58,902 bases of DNA from a virus. Shown here in pieces: positions 38,133 to 46,915 of the stretch. The translations under genes and the position numbers were made by a program. Every line of letters starts with the position of its first letter. The first letter of the stretch is position 1. Under the pieces are notes generated by a model. The model saw only the letters and a list, made by a program, of their open reading frames with translations. It searched no databases and was not told the origin of the DNA. The stretch is taken from IMG/VR virus record IMGVR_UViG_3300020200_000033, positions 1 to 58,902 of that record; one strand, written 5' to 3'.

Positions 38133-39755
38133 ATGAAATACATCAGGATATCGAATAAGTCAGCCGGGGTTAATAGACTGCATTTGGAAAAACTTGGTCT
38201 TTCAACCAAAAGGTCAGACCCAGATACAATTGGTCAATTTGGCTCAGGTATTAAATATGCCCCAATCTCAGCATTGAGAATGAATATTGATTTTGTATTT
38301 GTTGGCTTTGACGACAAGGGTGATTATCAACTTAGATATAGATCAAGAGAAGAAGATGGAATTCAATGCGTTGTGTATGATTATGACACATATGTAAAAG
38401 AATCTTCTTTTACTATTGATGCTGGTACTTTGAGTTGGGATAGCGAATGGCAAATTTATCGTGAAGTTATCTCTAATGCCAAAGATAACGGTGAATGGCG
38501 CAAAGAACTTGTTGACGGAATTAAACAAGTTCCTTATGAATTTGCTGTATATATTCGTGCAACACCGAATATGTTTAAAATTTATAATGATCATGAAATA
38601 TATTTCTCTGAGAACAGAGAAGTCATTTATGACTGTGAATATAACGGGGTATCATTTCTTAAAAAGTATGATATGACTGAACGAATCTATCACAAGACAG
38701 TGTTGGTTCACAAATATAATGACAATGACAGAATTAGTTTGTTTGACTATTGCCTTAAAAATGCAGAAATGAATGAAGAGCGCGCTCTGAAATATCCTAA
38801 TACTGAGCGTGTCAAGATTTCAAAAGCTATTGCCCAGTGTCAAGATAAGGATCTAATTAAAAATTATTTGTTGGATAAGGTCATTAATTATAATCTAATT
38901 GAATTTACAGAGATTAGTGAAATTCATTGGGCATACACTTCGCCATCTAAATTGTGGAAAGAATGTTTTCACGAAGTTAATGGGAAAAATGCAGTAATCG
39001 TTTCACCACAGCAAGCACTAATTGCTGGCTTTATTTCTTTGGTAAAGACTGCTGGCAAAAGACCAATTGTTGTTACGACAAATGCTGCTTTTATATTTCT
39101 AACAATAGGTTGTGCTATTGACAAAGGTGAAGATTGTATCTCCGAAAGCGCTAAGTTCGATATCGAAGAAGATGTTGATCAATATCCAAAACTTGTTGAA
39201 GCAATGAAGATTGCATCATTTTTTGAACCGGGACTAGGTGAAATGCTGAATCCACTTGCTGTGTTTAAACCAAATGAAGAAGTATCTATTGAGGGCATTA
39301 CAATTAATATGTCAAGCAAGGAAGAAAGAAAAATTTTGATTTCTAAAGACTTGGCAGAGAACGGTACAATCAAAGCAATATTGGCAACAATAATTCATGA
39401 ATATGACCACTATTCAAGTGGTATTACTGATAGTATGTTCCGTGAGTTCCGCAATTTGGCAGACAAAAGATTAAGTCATCTTATGTTACAACTTTACAAG
39501 GAGACTCCGATTTCTCTCCATAAAGGTGAAATTAAAATTAAAACAATAGATTTGCCTTTGTATGGAACTCTGGATTATGTCATAGAATACCTACCAAATT
39601 TCGGTTGGCATTTAGTTCGTATTGGCAAGTTACTATTTAGGTTGGATTCAAACCACATTATTGATTCAAAATCAGGCGTATGTTCTGTTGATGAATCAGG
39701 TGAACATTTTATCATCAAAGTTCCACGAGATTCACAAATTAAAAGGGTGGGCTAA
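38133..39755 (+). CDS. GHKL-like ATPase with C-terminal HExxH metalloprotease motif
   Basis: 540 residues. The first ~50 residues (RISNKSAGVNRLHLEKLGLS, then DTIGQFGSGIKYAPISALR) resemble the ATP-lid of GHKL/Bergerat ATPases. Near residue 425 lies TIIHEYDHYSSG, a clean HExxH zinc-protease signature with further acidic residues downstream. The combination suggests an ATP-dependent protease or a bound-ATP sensor. Domain calls are by eye. Confidence 0.55.
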   Translation: MKYIRISNKSAGVNRLHLEKLGLSTKRSDPDTIGQFGSGIKYAPISALRMNIDFVFVGFDDKGDYQLRYRSREEDGIQCVVYDYDTYVKESSFTIDAGTLSWDSEWQIYREVISNAKDNGEWRKELVDGIKQVPYEFAVYIRATPNMFKIYNDHEIYFSENREVIYDCEYNGVSFLKKYDMTERIYHKTVLVHKYNDNDRISLFDYCLKNAEMNEERALKYPNTERVKISKAIAQCQDKDLIKNYLLDKVINYNLIEFTEISEIHWAYTSPSKLWKECFHEVNGKNAVIVSPQQALIAGFISLVKTAGKRPIVVTTNAAFIFLTIGCAIDKGEDCISESAKFDIEEDVDQYPKLVEAMKIASFFEPGLGEMLNPLAVFKPNEEVSIEGITINMSSKEERKILISKDLAENGTIKAILATIIHEYDHYSSGITDSMFREFRNLADKRLSHLMLQLYKETPISLHKGEIKIKTIDLPLYGTLDYVIEYLPNFGWHLVRIGKLLFRLDSNHIIDSKSGVCSVDESGEHFIIKVPRDSQIKRVG

Positions 39756-39893
39756 GTGTCAAAGTTTACATTTTTCTTGTGGTGTTGTTGGGGAATATTT
39801 TTGCTTTCAATTGGTTCAGTATTATTGATTCCAGTAGCAATACTTATTTTGCCTCTTGCTATCATAGTAGTAATAGCGTACATTTTGGCTTGA
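39756..39893 (+). CDS. Small membrane protein
   Basis: 45 residues with a GTG start directly after the previous TAA. Almost wholly hydrophobic: FTFFLWCCWGIFLLSIG, then LLIPVAILILPLAIIVVI, giving one hairpin or two membrane segments. It lies 1 kb before the lysozyme-like gene, so a holin-like or accessory lysis role is possible. Confidence 0.55.
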   Translation: MSKFTFFLWCCWGIFLLSIGSVLLIPVAILILPLAIIVVIAYILA

Positions 39894-39894
39894 T

Positions 39895-40248
39895 ATGCCT
39901 AAATTTGATCAATACTATATTGTAGAATTTAGACTACCAGTTAAAGTAGATTCTATTAATTCCGTACAAGAAGCAGTTAGTAGAGCAAAACAAATGTGTG
40001 AAAATGAGTTTGGTTTTAAACCAGACAATTGGAACGCAAGAATATTTGAATATTCAACCGGCCAAAACAAAATTGGTCATCTTAAAGAATACTTTTATAA
40101 TCCAAATTCTTCCAATTACAGAGAATTAACAAAGAATATAGAATACTTTAATGATATTATACAGAAAGGAATGACCATTGCTGAATTTGAAAAAGCAATT
40201 ATTAGAGGCGATATTGGAAATGGAAAGAAAGGAGATGGTGATATATGA
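39895..40248 (+). CDS. Hypothetical protein
   Basis: 117 residues, one base after the membrane protein stop (TGATATG). A mixed alpha/beta protein (YYIVEFRLPVKVDSINSVQE). Not recognised. Confidence 0.5.
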   Translation: MPKFDQYYIVEFRLPVKVDSINSVQEAVSRAKQMCENEFGFKPDNWNARIFEYSTGQNKIGHLKEYFYNPNSSNYRELTKNIEYFNDIIQKGMTIAEFEKAIIRGDIGNGKKGDGDI

Positions 40249-40384
40249 TTACAAACAAGTCAGAAATACTTTAATTGGACAAAGTAGATTTGATTTGGTA
40301 GAATGGATAGATAACAATCGTATTGAATATACAAGGGCAATATTAAACAAGGAACATCAACTGATAGGATTTTATTATGAATGA
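40235..40384 (+). CDS. Small hypothetical protein
   Basis: 49 residues from ATG 40235. The AAAGGAG site abuts the ATG, so GTG 40238 or an upstream start may be used instead. Content: YDYKQVRNTLIGQSRFDLVE. Overlaps both neighbours slightly. Confidence 0.4.
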   Translation: MVIYDYKQVRNTLIGQSRFDLVEWIDNNRIEYTRAILNKEHQLIGFYYE

Positions 40385-40757
40385 AGATTTTAAATGGGAA
40401 CCAGATGAACAAAATTTGAGTACAAATGATACTCTGTATACAGATTTCATTGCTCAATTAGTTTCTAGCTGGTTTACATCAAACACAAAAATTATTGGAT
40501 CCGTTTGCAAAAGCATAGGTAACGATATTGCGCATAACCCTAGTGGTATGCCAGGTCTATTATTTGGCTGTATGCTACACATTACGACTTTGATAGAAAA
40601 AATTGCAACAGAAAAAGGTATTAGTGCCAGAGAAGCCTGGTCGCAATATTTGGAAGAATACAATACAGATATTCGTCTTAGAATGGCAAATATTTCAATT
40701 CTTCACCCAAATCTTGCAGATAAGTTTGGCGAAGCACTATTTAAAGAAGATGAGTAA
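40377..40757 (+). CDS. Hypothetical protein
   Basis: 126 residues. Helical, with LFGCMLHITTLIEKIATEKG and a late LHPNLADKFGEALF. It begins inside the preceding gene's end. Not recognised. Confidence 0.5.
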   Translation: MNEDFKWEPDEQNLSTNDTLYTDFIAQLVSSWFTSNTKIIGSVCKSIGNDIAHNPSGMPGLLFGCMLHITTLIEKIATEKGISAREAWSQYLEEYNTDIRLRMANISILHPNLADKFGEALFKEDE

Positions 40758-40878
40758 AGGAGGCTGATTATTATATCTAGATTAAGAAAGCGAAAGTAAA
40801 GTTGTTGATTTGCTTTCGGTTTCTTCTAAATGCTAATGCTAATGCGTTACAACGCAAACCCTAAAACTTTGGAGGAAA

Positions 40879-41412
40879 ATGAAGATAAAATCATCACCAA
40901 TACTTGGCACTATTGGTTTAATATATTGCGCTCTAATTGGTTTAGTAATTGGTCATACAACCACAAAAGGCTATTACAAATCATTAGAGCCGGAAATAGT
41001 TACTAAATATGTTGTACAACAAGTTGTCGTTGAAGTTGAAAAACCAATTGTTGAAAAACCAACTTATGTGCAAGAGCAAAAGATACTATCAGAAATCAAT
41101 AACGCGATTCCTCAAGATTTAACGAAAAGATGTCCTACTTGGGAAAATGAACTAAGGAATAGGGGCTTCCCTGTCGAATTGTTTTCCTATATTATGTGGA
41201 GAGAAAGTCGTTGTAATCCCAAAGCTCACAACAAAACATTAAATCGTGATAAATCTCAAGATCGCGGTTTATTACAGATTAATTCAACTTGGCAAAAAGT
41301 CACTAAAGATATTTGTGGCACAAACCTTGATGGATTATTTAAGCCCGACTGTAATCTAAAGGTTGCGAAATATCTTTACGATAATGGTGGGGCTAAACAT
41401 TGGTCAATGTAA
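40879..41412 (+). CDS. Membrane-anchored lysozyme/transglycosylase-like protein
   Basis: 177 residues with TTTGGAGGAAA upstream. An N-terminal hydrophobic segment (ILGTIGLIYCALIGLVIGH) acts as a signal-anchor. After a Val/Glu-rich stalk comes a lysozyme-like fold: YIMWRESRCNPKAHN with the catalytic Glu, then DRGLLQINSTW, and YLYDNGGAKHW. It probably cleaves peptidoglycan from the outer face of the membrane, in lysis or entry. Confidence 0.75.
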   Translation: MKIKSSPILGTIGLIYCALIGLVIGHTTTKGYYKSLEPEIVTKYVVQQVVVEVEKPIVEKPTYVQEQKILSEINNAIPQDLTKRCPTWENELRNRGFPVELFSYIMWRESRCNPKAHNKTLNRDKSQDRGLLQINSTWQKVTKDICGTNLDGLFKPDCNLKVAKYLYDNGGAKHWSM

Positions 41413-41443
41413 TAATAATCAACTCACAGAAAGTAGATAATGT

Positions 41444-41944
41444 ATGGGATATTATGTCCGAATTGACGAGCACGACTTTAAAATTGCAAAGAAAGACTTT
41501 AAAAAAGCATATGAAGCGTGTGTTGCTCTAAACGATAGAGATGATTTAAAGTCAGGTGGTGGGGGAAGTTTTACTCTGCCAAATGGTAAAGCAATGAAAT
41601 ATGGTGATCCTCGACCAAAAGGTATGAGTTATCATCCAATGAAATGGTTTAGTTGGATGGAACCTAATTATCCAGAAATTTGTAAAACACTAAACGATAT
41701 ATTGGATGCACTTGGCTTTGAAACTGATTATGATAATAAAGGCAATATTATCGGCCTTGCTTATGATAACAAAGTTGGTGATGAGACATATTTTCTCCAA
41801 GCAATTGCTCCATTTGTAAAAACGGGATCGTTTATTACTTGGGTTGGAGAAGATGATACATATTGGAAGCAGATATTTAATGGTAAAAAAATGATAACAA
41901 AGACTGGACGTGTGGTATACGAAAAAGTATTAGATGACGAATAA
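41444..41944 (+). CDS. Conserved phage hypothetical protein
   Basis: 166 residues (MGYYVRIDEHDFKIAKKDF, then PMKWFSWMEPNYPEICKTL). It resembles uncharacterised phage and bacterial proteins. It is the last gene before the structured RNA. Confidence 0.55.
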   Translation: MGYYVRIDEHDFKIAKKDFKKAYEACVALNDRDDLKSGGGGSFTLPNGKAMKYGDPRPKGMSYHPMKWFSWMEPNYPEICKTLNDILDALGFETDYDNKGNIIGLAYDNKVGDETYFLQAIAPFVKTGSFITWVGEDDTYWKQIFNGKKMITKTGRVVYEKVLDDE

Positions 41945-41945
41945 G

Positions 41946-42385
41946 GTTTGAAATACAAGCAGACGCTCTCTAACGGCTGAAAAGAGTTTTTGTTTAATCC
42001 CAAAAACTCGTTTTTGCATATTATATAAAAGTGTAGTTGAGTGCACTTTTGCAAACAGAAGTTCTCTAGCTGCTGAAAAGGGTTTTGTGTCGGATTAACA
42101 CAAAACTCGTTCTTGTATTTCAATAATAAGAGCTATGCGGAATAAGTGAATGCGAGACATTCGTTTCCGTATAACTTTTATTAGTATTATTGGTTAGAGA
42201 TAGGCTACGGTATCCCTTTCAACCTTAAGGAAATTGTGCATTATTATATGTCCCCGAATTTATGTTGTTCTGATTCGGGTATCCACTCCCCTTATGGAAA
42301 TGGCAGTATAATAATGTCAAGCTACCTTTAACCGTTGTGGTTAAGCAAACAATTTCTGCTTATCTCTAGCCAATAGTGTTAATAA
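41946..42385 (+). ncRNA. Large structured RNA, ~440 nt, family not recognised
   Basis: This gap has no gene but folds strongly. Domain 1 (41950-42121) is closed by GAAATACAAG/CTTGTATTTC and holds two copies of a module: CTCT-x2-C-x-GCTGAAAAG followed by a hairpin (GAGTTTTTG/CAAAAACTC and GTTTTGTGT/ACACAAAAC) and then CTCGTT-x-TTG, with an AAAAGTG/CACTTTT hairpin between them. Domain 2 (42122-42186) is one long hairpin capped by GAATG/CATTC. Domain 3 (42188-42375) is closed by a 15-bp helix TATTGGTTAGAGATA/TATCTCTAGCCAATA and contains GAAATTGT/ACAATTTC, CATTATTATA/TATAATAATG, CCCGAAT/ATTCGGG and TTAACC/GGTTAA. GU pairs and nested long-range pairing argue for a functional RNA. Confidence 0.75.
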
Positions 42386-42398
42386 AGAAAGGAATATT

Positions 42399-42635
42399 AT
42401 GGCAAAAAGCGAATCAATGGCTCTATTAGAAATAATGGAGATTGTATCTATGCCGGGTGAAATATATTCAGATGGCGATTGTTTAGATATGATCATTAAT
42501 GTTCTAGAAGAAGCCGGCCTTCCTGTAAAGGAAGAGATGAAAAGAATGCAAGAAGAATTTAGAAAGAATCAAGAATTAAAATGGGAAAATTTGGAACGGG
42601 AAGAAATCGTCAGGAAACTACAAGGAAGTAAATAA
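42399..42635 (+). CDS. Small helical hypothetical protein
   Basis: 78 residues, first gene after the structured RNA, behind AAAGAAAGG. Helical and charged (MLKRMQEEFRKNQELKW-like end). Its stop overlaps the next ATG. Confidence 0.55.
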   Translation: MAKSESMALLEIMEIVSMPGEIYSDGDCLDMIINVLEEAGLPVKEEMKRMQEEFRKNQELKWENLEREEIVRKLQGSK

Positions 42636-42721
42636 TGGAGACAATACTTGCATTTATAATTGGGTTTCTATTAGCATCAATGATTGCATTATCAATTTCA
42701 AACAAAGGAGATAAAGAATGA
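42635..42721 (+). CDS. 28-residue membrane peptide
   Basis: METILAFIIGFLLASMIA begins a single membrane segment with a short charged tail. The ATG overlaps the previous stop (TAATG), and its TGA overlaps the next start (ATGA), so it fits tightly into the operon. Confidence 0.5.
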   Translation: METILAFIIGFLLASMIALSISNKGDKE

Positions 42722-43134
42722 CAACAATAAAAGATGAACTTGCAAATCTTAAAACAGATGAGCAAGTCTACAAATATGTAAGAGATTTTTTAATTAATCA
42801 AAATAAGAAATCGGAAAATACAAATGACGGTTGTGCTTATCGTGGAGAAGATGGTACAAAATGTGCTGTTGGTTGTCTTATCTTAGATGAATTTTATTCA
42901 GATGAATTTGAGGGTGGATTGCCAAATGAAAGGCTGGGAACAAGAGGTAAAAGAATTGTAGAAGCTATTTGCAAATCTCTTCCAAATTGGATATTCAATA
43001 TAAGTCTATTAGAGAATGTTCAAGAGATACACGACAATTATGAACCATACGCTTGGCAATACGAATTCAATCGTAGAGAAGAAAAATACGGTTGGTTTAC
43101 ATATCATTACTACAAAAATAAGGAGAATGTATGA
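42718..43134 (+). CDS. CAVG-family protein, copy 1
   Basis: 138 residues with AAGGAGATAAAG upstream. The shared pattern is CAYRGEDGTKCAVGCLILDE, a D/E-rich 'Y-x-EG' stretch, LPNW and VQEIHDNYEPYAW. Copies follow at 43131 and 45885. The paired cysteines may bind metal; function unknown. Confidence 0.6.
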   Translation: MTTIKDELANLKTDEQVYKYVRDFLINQNKKSENTNDGCAYRGEDGTKCAVGCLILDEFYSDEFEGGLPNERLGTRGKRIVEAICKSLPNWIFNISLLENVQEIHDNYEPYAWQYEFNRREEKYGWFTYHYYKNKENV

Positions 43135-43583
43135 CAGCATTTAGCCAAAATTTTCTAACGCAACTTAGCACCGATAAACAGGTGTGGCTTTGGGTTAAGG
43201 AAAGACTCACTGATCAAAAATCAAAGTCCTTTGATGAAGATGGTCATTGTGTCTATAAATCAGACACAGGATTAAAGTGTGCAGTTGGTCATCTAATAGA
43301 GCCAATTTTCTATGACGAAGAAATTGAAGGACACGCAATTTATAGCCATGAAGTTCAAAATATAATTAAAAAATCTGTTCCAAATTGGCAAATGAATGAA
43401 ATGCTCTTAAACAAACTTCAATGTATTCACGATAGTATGAGTCCATTTCATTGGGAAGAGGCTTTTGATGAACTTTGGTTTGATGAAAATGATAATTACA
43501 TTCATACCACAAGTGGATTTGCGCAATATCAGTTAACTAAGTGGAATATGGAAAAGAAAGTGGCAAGCAGTGCGACACTTTAA
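43131..43583 (+). CDS. CAVG-family protein, copy 2
   Basis: 150 residues, ATGA-overlapped with copy 1. It has CVYKSDTGLKCAVGHLIEP, VPNWQMNEMLLNKLQCIHD and PFHWEEAFDEL in the same order as copy 1, so the two are a diverged tandem duplication. Confidence 0.6.
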   Translation: MTAFSQNFLTQLSTDKQVWLWVKERLTDQKSKSFDEDGHCVYKSDTGLKCAVGHLIEPIFYDEEIEGHAIYSHEVQNIIKKSVPNWQMNEMLLNKLQCIHDSMSPFHWEEAFDELWFDENDNYIHTTSGFAQYQLTKWNMEKKVASSATL

Positions 43584-43875
43584 TATTGAACCACATTATT
43601 CATTAGAATTGGTAAATGACTGGTATCTTGTTTGGGATTATCAAAGATCAAGTCCTAGTTTTCCAATTACTGATGAGAAAGTTTTGACTGTAAAAATATG
43701 GGAGTCGTCAGCCTTTGACAAAAGAAATCAAAGCACACTCAATTCTATGTTCGCCTATGCTGAGGTATCAGATGAAGCAGATGGTGAACTATGGCATCAA
43801 TCATTTTTTGGTGAAAAATCTGGTCACGATGCTTTTAAATGGGCAAATGACAAAGCAGACAAGGAACTAAACTAA
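43570..43875 (+). CDS. Hypothetical protein
   Basis: 101 residues with a GTG start 14 bases inside the previous gene. Aromatic-rich (VNDWYLVWDYQRSSPSF). Not recognised. Confidence 0.5.
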   Translation: MRHFNIEPHYSLELVNDWYLVWDYQRSSPSFPITDEKVLTVKIWESSAFDKRNQSTLNSMFAYAEVSDEADGELWHQSFFGEKSGHDAFKWANDKADKELN

Positions 43876-44177
43876 TGTATATTGACCTAGAAAATTATAA
43901 AACGATAGAAAACTTATCGGCTATGGTTGAAGATTTACGCAAAGAAGCGTATGCGATAGCAGGGTTTGAAAAGGCTATAATTAATTTCGTACAATCGGCG
44001 TATGATTTAACAGCGCATTGGGAGAACCTTCCAAAAAATATTGAGCCGCATATTACTATGTCTACTCGTTATCCTTTTGAAATGTCATTTGATGAACTTG
44101 TTTATGAAATGGGTATTTGGCTAGAAGCAACACAATCAAGAATACAATTATGGAAAGAAGGTAAATTAGATGTCTGA
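43875..44177 (+). CDS. Hypothetical protein
   Basis: 100 residues; the start overlaps the previous stop (TAATG). Mostly helical (IENLSAMVEDLRKEAYAIAG). Not recognised. Confidence 0.5.
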   Translation: MYIDLENYKTIENLSAMVEDLRKEAYAIAGFEKAIINFVQSAYDLTAHWENLPKNIEPHITMSTRYPFEMSFDELVYEMGIWLEATQSRIQLWKEGKLDV

Positions 44178-44460
44178 AAGACACGGAAATATAGACAGAG
44201 AAGAACATTATTATGTTATTAAAGCGTGGCAAGATGATGATGGTAATAAATACTATCTATTTGATCACGATACTTGTGCCGTTAGGTTTTCGGACGGCCC
44301 AATTTTTAATAATCAATTAGGAATATGGATTAAAGCAAAAGACAACATCAAAGATGATGAATTTTGCGACGATATCTGGAGCAAATTGAATATGGATAAG
44401 GCAGCAGAAAAGATAATTATGGAGGTACAAGATGCCATTGAAGCGACAGAAAAAGGCTGA
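44170..44460 (+). CDS. Hypothetical protein
   Basis: 96 residues, overlapping its neighbour by 8 bases. YYVIKAWQDDDGNKYYLFDH suggests a small beta domain, followed by a helix. Not recognised. Confidence 0.5.
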   Translation: MSERHGNIDREEHYYVIKAWQDDDGNKYYLFDHDTCAVRFSDGPIFNNQLGIWIKAKDNIKDDEFCDDIWSKLNMDKAAEKIIMEVQDAIEATEKG

Positions 44461-44761
44461 GCAAAAGCAAGATGCCAAGACTGAATTTGAAGCAAGAATT
44501 CAGAGTCACATCAATTCACAGTATTCTTTGATTATGCCGGTAAAAGATGATACGGTCATTTGGATCAAGAATCCAGAAAATGCGAATCTTGTCAAATTGA
44601 AAGTCAATTCTGAAGAATACTATGACTTTCTTGACAAACTTATTGGCTATGGCCTTCAAGAAAAATTAGACAAAGATTTTGCTTGGGCAAGCCGATTTGG
44701 CAATAAATATAATGAATCATGGTTAGAATATAAAAACAAAAAAATAAAACAAGGAGAATAA
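44432..44761 (+). CDS. Hypothetical protein
   Basis: 109 residues with a strong GGAGG seven bases before the ATG, inside the previous gene. Basic start (MPLKRQKKAEQKQDAKTE), then a mixed fold. Not recognised. Confidence 0.5.
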   Translation: MPLKRQKKAEQKQDAKTEFEARIQSHINSQYSLIMPVKDDTVIWIKNPENANLVKLKVNSEEYYDFLDKLIGYGLQEKLDKDFAWASRFGNKYNESWLEYKNKKIKQGE

Positions 44762-44762
44762 A

Positions 44763-45617
44763 ATGAAACAGTCAGAAATAGACATAGAAAAAATTGATCT
44801 GCAAGGTATGCTTGAAATATACGGCGATTATTATACCAAGAGATACACTGATAATTGTGAAAGTTCAAATATAAGATATGATCAATTGCAAACTGCTCTG
44901 AGTGCAAAAATGTATCGCGTACAGCAGCCAGATTACAATCAAGAAGCCTTTGATCGAGTTATTAAAGCTATTGAGTTGAATGGACTAACAAACTTCAATA
45001 TGACAACATTTTGGGGTAAAATTTCTTCTGCTGTATTTAAAAGAAATGAAAATAATGAACTAGATAGTCCAATTCATAAACTTAGTATGCATTATAGCGA
45101 GTGCTCTACTACTAAAAATATTCTTGATTCTTTTACTAACTCATTCAATTGTGATAGCGTAGGCTGTATTGCTGGCTTTGCTATGGCAGAAGCAGTAAAT
45201 TGGAAACAACCAAAATGGCTTAGAGAAGATTCAAGAGATTATCTTGAAGCATTTGAAGGTATTGCTTGCGCTTTTCTAAATATTCCGATACAGACTGGCG
45301 CAAAACTATTCTATGGTGATGGTGGGTGCATTTGGTCTTTTCTTACGTATCACGAACCAGAAAATTATGGTAGTTTAGAATGGGAAACTAGTGAGGACAT
45401 TGATTACCTCAATTGTGAATATCCTGATCAATGGACAGATGAAGCAATTGCATTGTCATCTATTTCGTTTAAAGAAGCATCGGATGCTTTGCGAAGACTT
45501 GCAAGTGGTGAAATCCTTATTGATAGCACTAATGATTTTCGACCACGCTATTCTAAAGAGCAGAAACAAAAGTTCCTAAACAAGCAATCCAGAGGGCGAG
45601 GAAAAAATAATGGCTGA
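44763..45617 (+). CDS. FNCDSVGCIAGF-family protein, copy 1
   Basis: 284 residues with AAGGAGAATAAA upstream. The core NSFNCDSVGCIAGFAMAEAV, FEGIACAFLNIP and GGCIWSFLTYHEP is shared with the product at 47547. Conserved Cys residues suggest a metal site or disulfides. Function unknown. Confidence 0.6.
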   Translation: MKQSEIDIEKIDLQGMLEIYGDYYTKRYTDNCESSNIRYDQLQTALSAKMYRVQQPDYNQEAFDRVIKAIELNGLTNFNMTTFWGKISSAVFKRNENNELDSPIHKLSMHYSECSTTKNILDSFTNSFNCDSVGCIAGFAMAEAVNWKQPKWLREDSRDYLEAFEGIACAFLNIPIQTGAKLFYGDGGCIWSFLTYHEPENYGSLEWETSEDIDYLNCEYPDQWTDEAIALSSISFKEASDALRRLASGEILIDSTNDFRPRYSKEQKQKFLNKQSRGRGKNNG

Positions 45618-45831
45618 TATAGTAGTTGGTCAAAAAATTACGTCAATACGCCATATGACAAAAGAAGAACTGGTTGATGAAGGTTGGGAATTGTGCAAGC
45701 AAATGTCTACAGTTGCTATTGTTTTATCAAATGGCACAATAATCTATCCATCTGCCGATGATGAAGGTAATGGACCGGGTGTGCTATTTGGTAAAACGAA
45801 AGATGTAGGTGGTATATATATTCACCCATAA
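45610..45831 (+). CDS. Hypothetical protein
   Basis: 73 residues (IRHMTKEELVDEGWEL, then VLSNGTIIYPSADDEGNGPG). This two-part pattern is common among short phage proteins of unknown function. Confidence 0.55.
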   Translation: MADIVVGQKITSIRHMTKEELVDEGWELCKQMSTVAIVLSNGTIIYPSADDEGNGPGVLFGKTKDVGGIYIHP

Positions 45832-45884
45832 AGTAGTAATGCAATATAAAACAATAAATAACACTAACAAAATAGGAGACAATA

Positions 45885-46706
45885 ATGTTCAAAAGTAGAA
45901 TACTACAAGCAGACAAGGTATCAGACAGGGATATCTTCAACTATATCTCTCAACAAATGCTCAAGCAGGGAGTCAAATCTCAAGAGCAGTGGTATGATGA
46001 AGAAGCAGATATAGTTGAAGATGGCGATAGCTGTCGGTACTTTGGTTATGATCTGAGAACAGAAACAGATTTGAGATGTGCTGTTGGTTGGATTATGAAC
46101 AGGGAAATCTTTGAAAAGTATCAAGATTTGCTTGGCGGTGAACTTGAAGGCAATGGCATCACAAATACAGAACCATTAGAAGTGGTAATTTTGTCAAATG
46201 AAAATTGGCAATTCACCAAAGAGTCTTGGGTGATGCTTAGCATTATGCAAAGAATTCACGATAATGCCAATGAAGCAGATTGGTCAGAAATCTTCTTGAA
46301 TATGTCATATTTGTTTGACTCTAATGGAACATTCTGTCCAAACTATGTGCAAAAAGATTCGTATGGTAATTCAGTTAATCATGAAGCATTGTATGAAGAC
46401 GTACAATATGTAACTGAAAAATCTGATGACGAGGATTGCGTACACTTTGTTGATTTTGAAGAACTTGGTATTTCATTCAAGATTCCACATCATAATCCTA
46501 ATGTTGTTAGCAAAATCAGCGATACTATTCTTGGTCCATCAGATGAATTCAACTCTTGCATTGACAGTAAGGCAATTGGTTTGAATATTCTTGATGCTGA
46601 GGATCAACAAACTGCTGATACAAGTGCTATGAATTTCTTGGATCTTATGGATGCAGTAAGAATTAAGAATCAAGAAAAGGAACTGGTTCCTAATGCTGGA
46701 GAATAA
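45885..46706 (+). CDS. CAVG-family protein, copy 3, with C-terminal extension
   Basis: 273 residues with ATAGGAGACAATA upstream. The N-terminal 150 residues repeat the family pattern (CRYFGYDLRTETDLRCAVGW, NENWQFTKESWVML, MQRIHDNANEADW). A further ~120 acidic residues without recognisable motifs follow. Confidence 0.6.
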   Translation: MFKSRILQADKVSDRDIFNYISQQMLKQGVKSQEQWYDEEADIVEDGDSCRYFGYDLRTETDLRCAVGWIMNREIFEKYQDLLGGELEGNGITNTEPLEVVILSNENWQFTKESWVMLSIMQRIHDNANEADWSEIFLNMSYLFDSNGTFCPNYVQKDSYGNSVNHEALYEDVQYVTEKSDDEDCVHFVDFEELGISFKIPHHNPNVVSKISDTILGPSDEFNSCIDSKAIGLNILDAEDQQTADTSAMNFLDLMDAVRIKNQEKELVPNAGE

Positions 46707-46779
46707 ATATTATTTCGTTTGGGCTGCAATTCTTTTTCTGTTGTATATAGGATTGAGGAAATATGCCAGACGAGACTAA
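46693..46779 (+). CDS. 28-residue membrane peptide (tentative)
   Basis: YYFVWAAILFLLYIGLRKYA spans one membrane segment with a positive end. It overlaps both neighbours by 14-17 bases; GCTGGAG-type spacing is poor, so it remains uncertain. Confidence 0.35.
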   Translation: MLENKYYFVWAAILFLLYIGLRKYARRD

Positions 46780-46915
46780 TGAAGAAAGGTTTGTCTTTGT
46801 CGACAAGGTGAAACTCCTTGTCGGCAAAGACAATACAATTTATGTAAAAAAATGCATAGAGTGTGGTAAAAAACTAACAGCAGAAGAAGCAAGTTATGGA
46901 CACGATTGTGAGTGA
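46763..46915 (+). CDS. Small zinc-site protein
   Basis: 50 residues (MPDETNEERFVFVDKVKL). CIECGKK with a later HDC forms a possible zinc site. GAGGAAAT precedes the ATG. It overlaps the next gene by 20 bases. Confidence 0.5.
   Translation: MPDETNEERFVFVDKVKLLVGKDNTIYVKKCIECGKKLTAEEASYGHDCE

Noticed and set aside
41946-42385. Group I or II intron, tmRNA or RNase P RNA
   Set aside because: No gene is interrupted, no intron core or domain V was found, no tRNA-like end with a tag frame is present, and the RNase P core sequences are absent.
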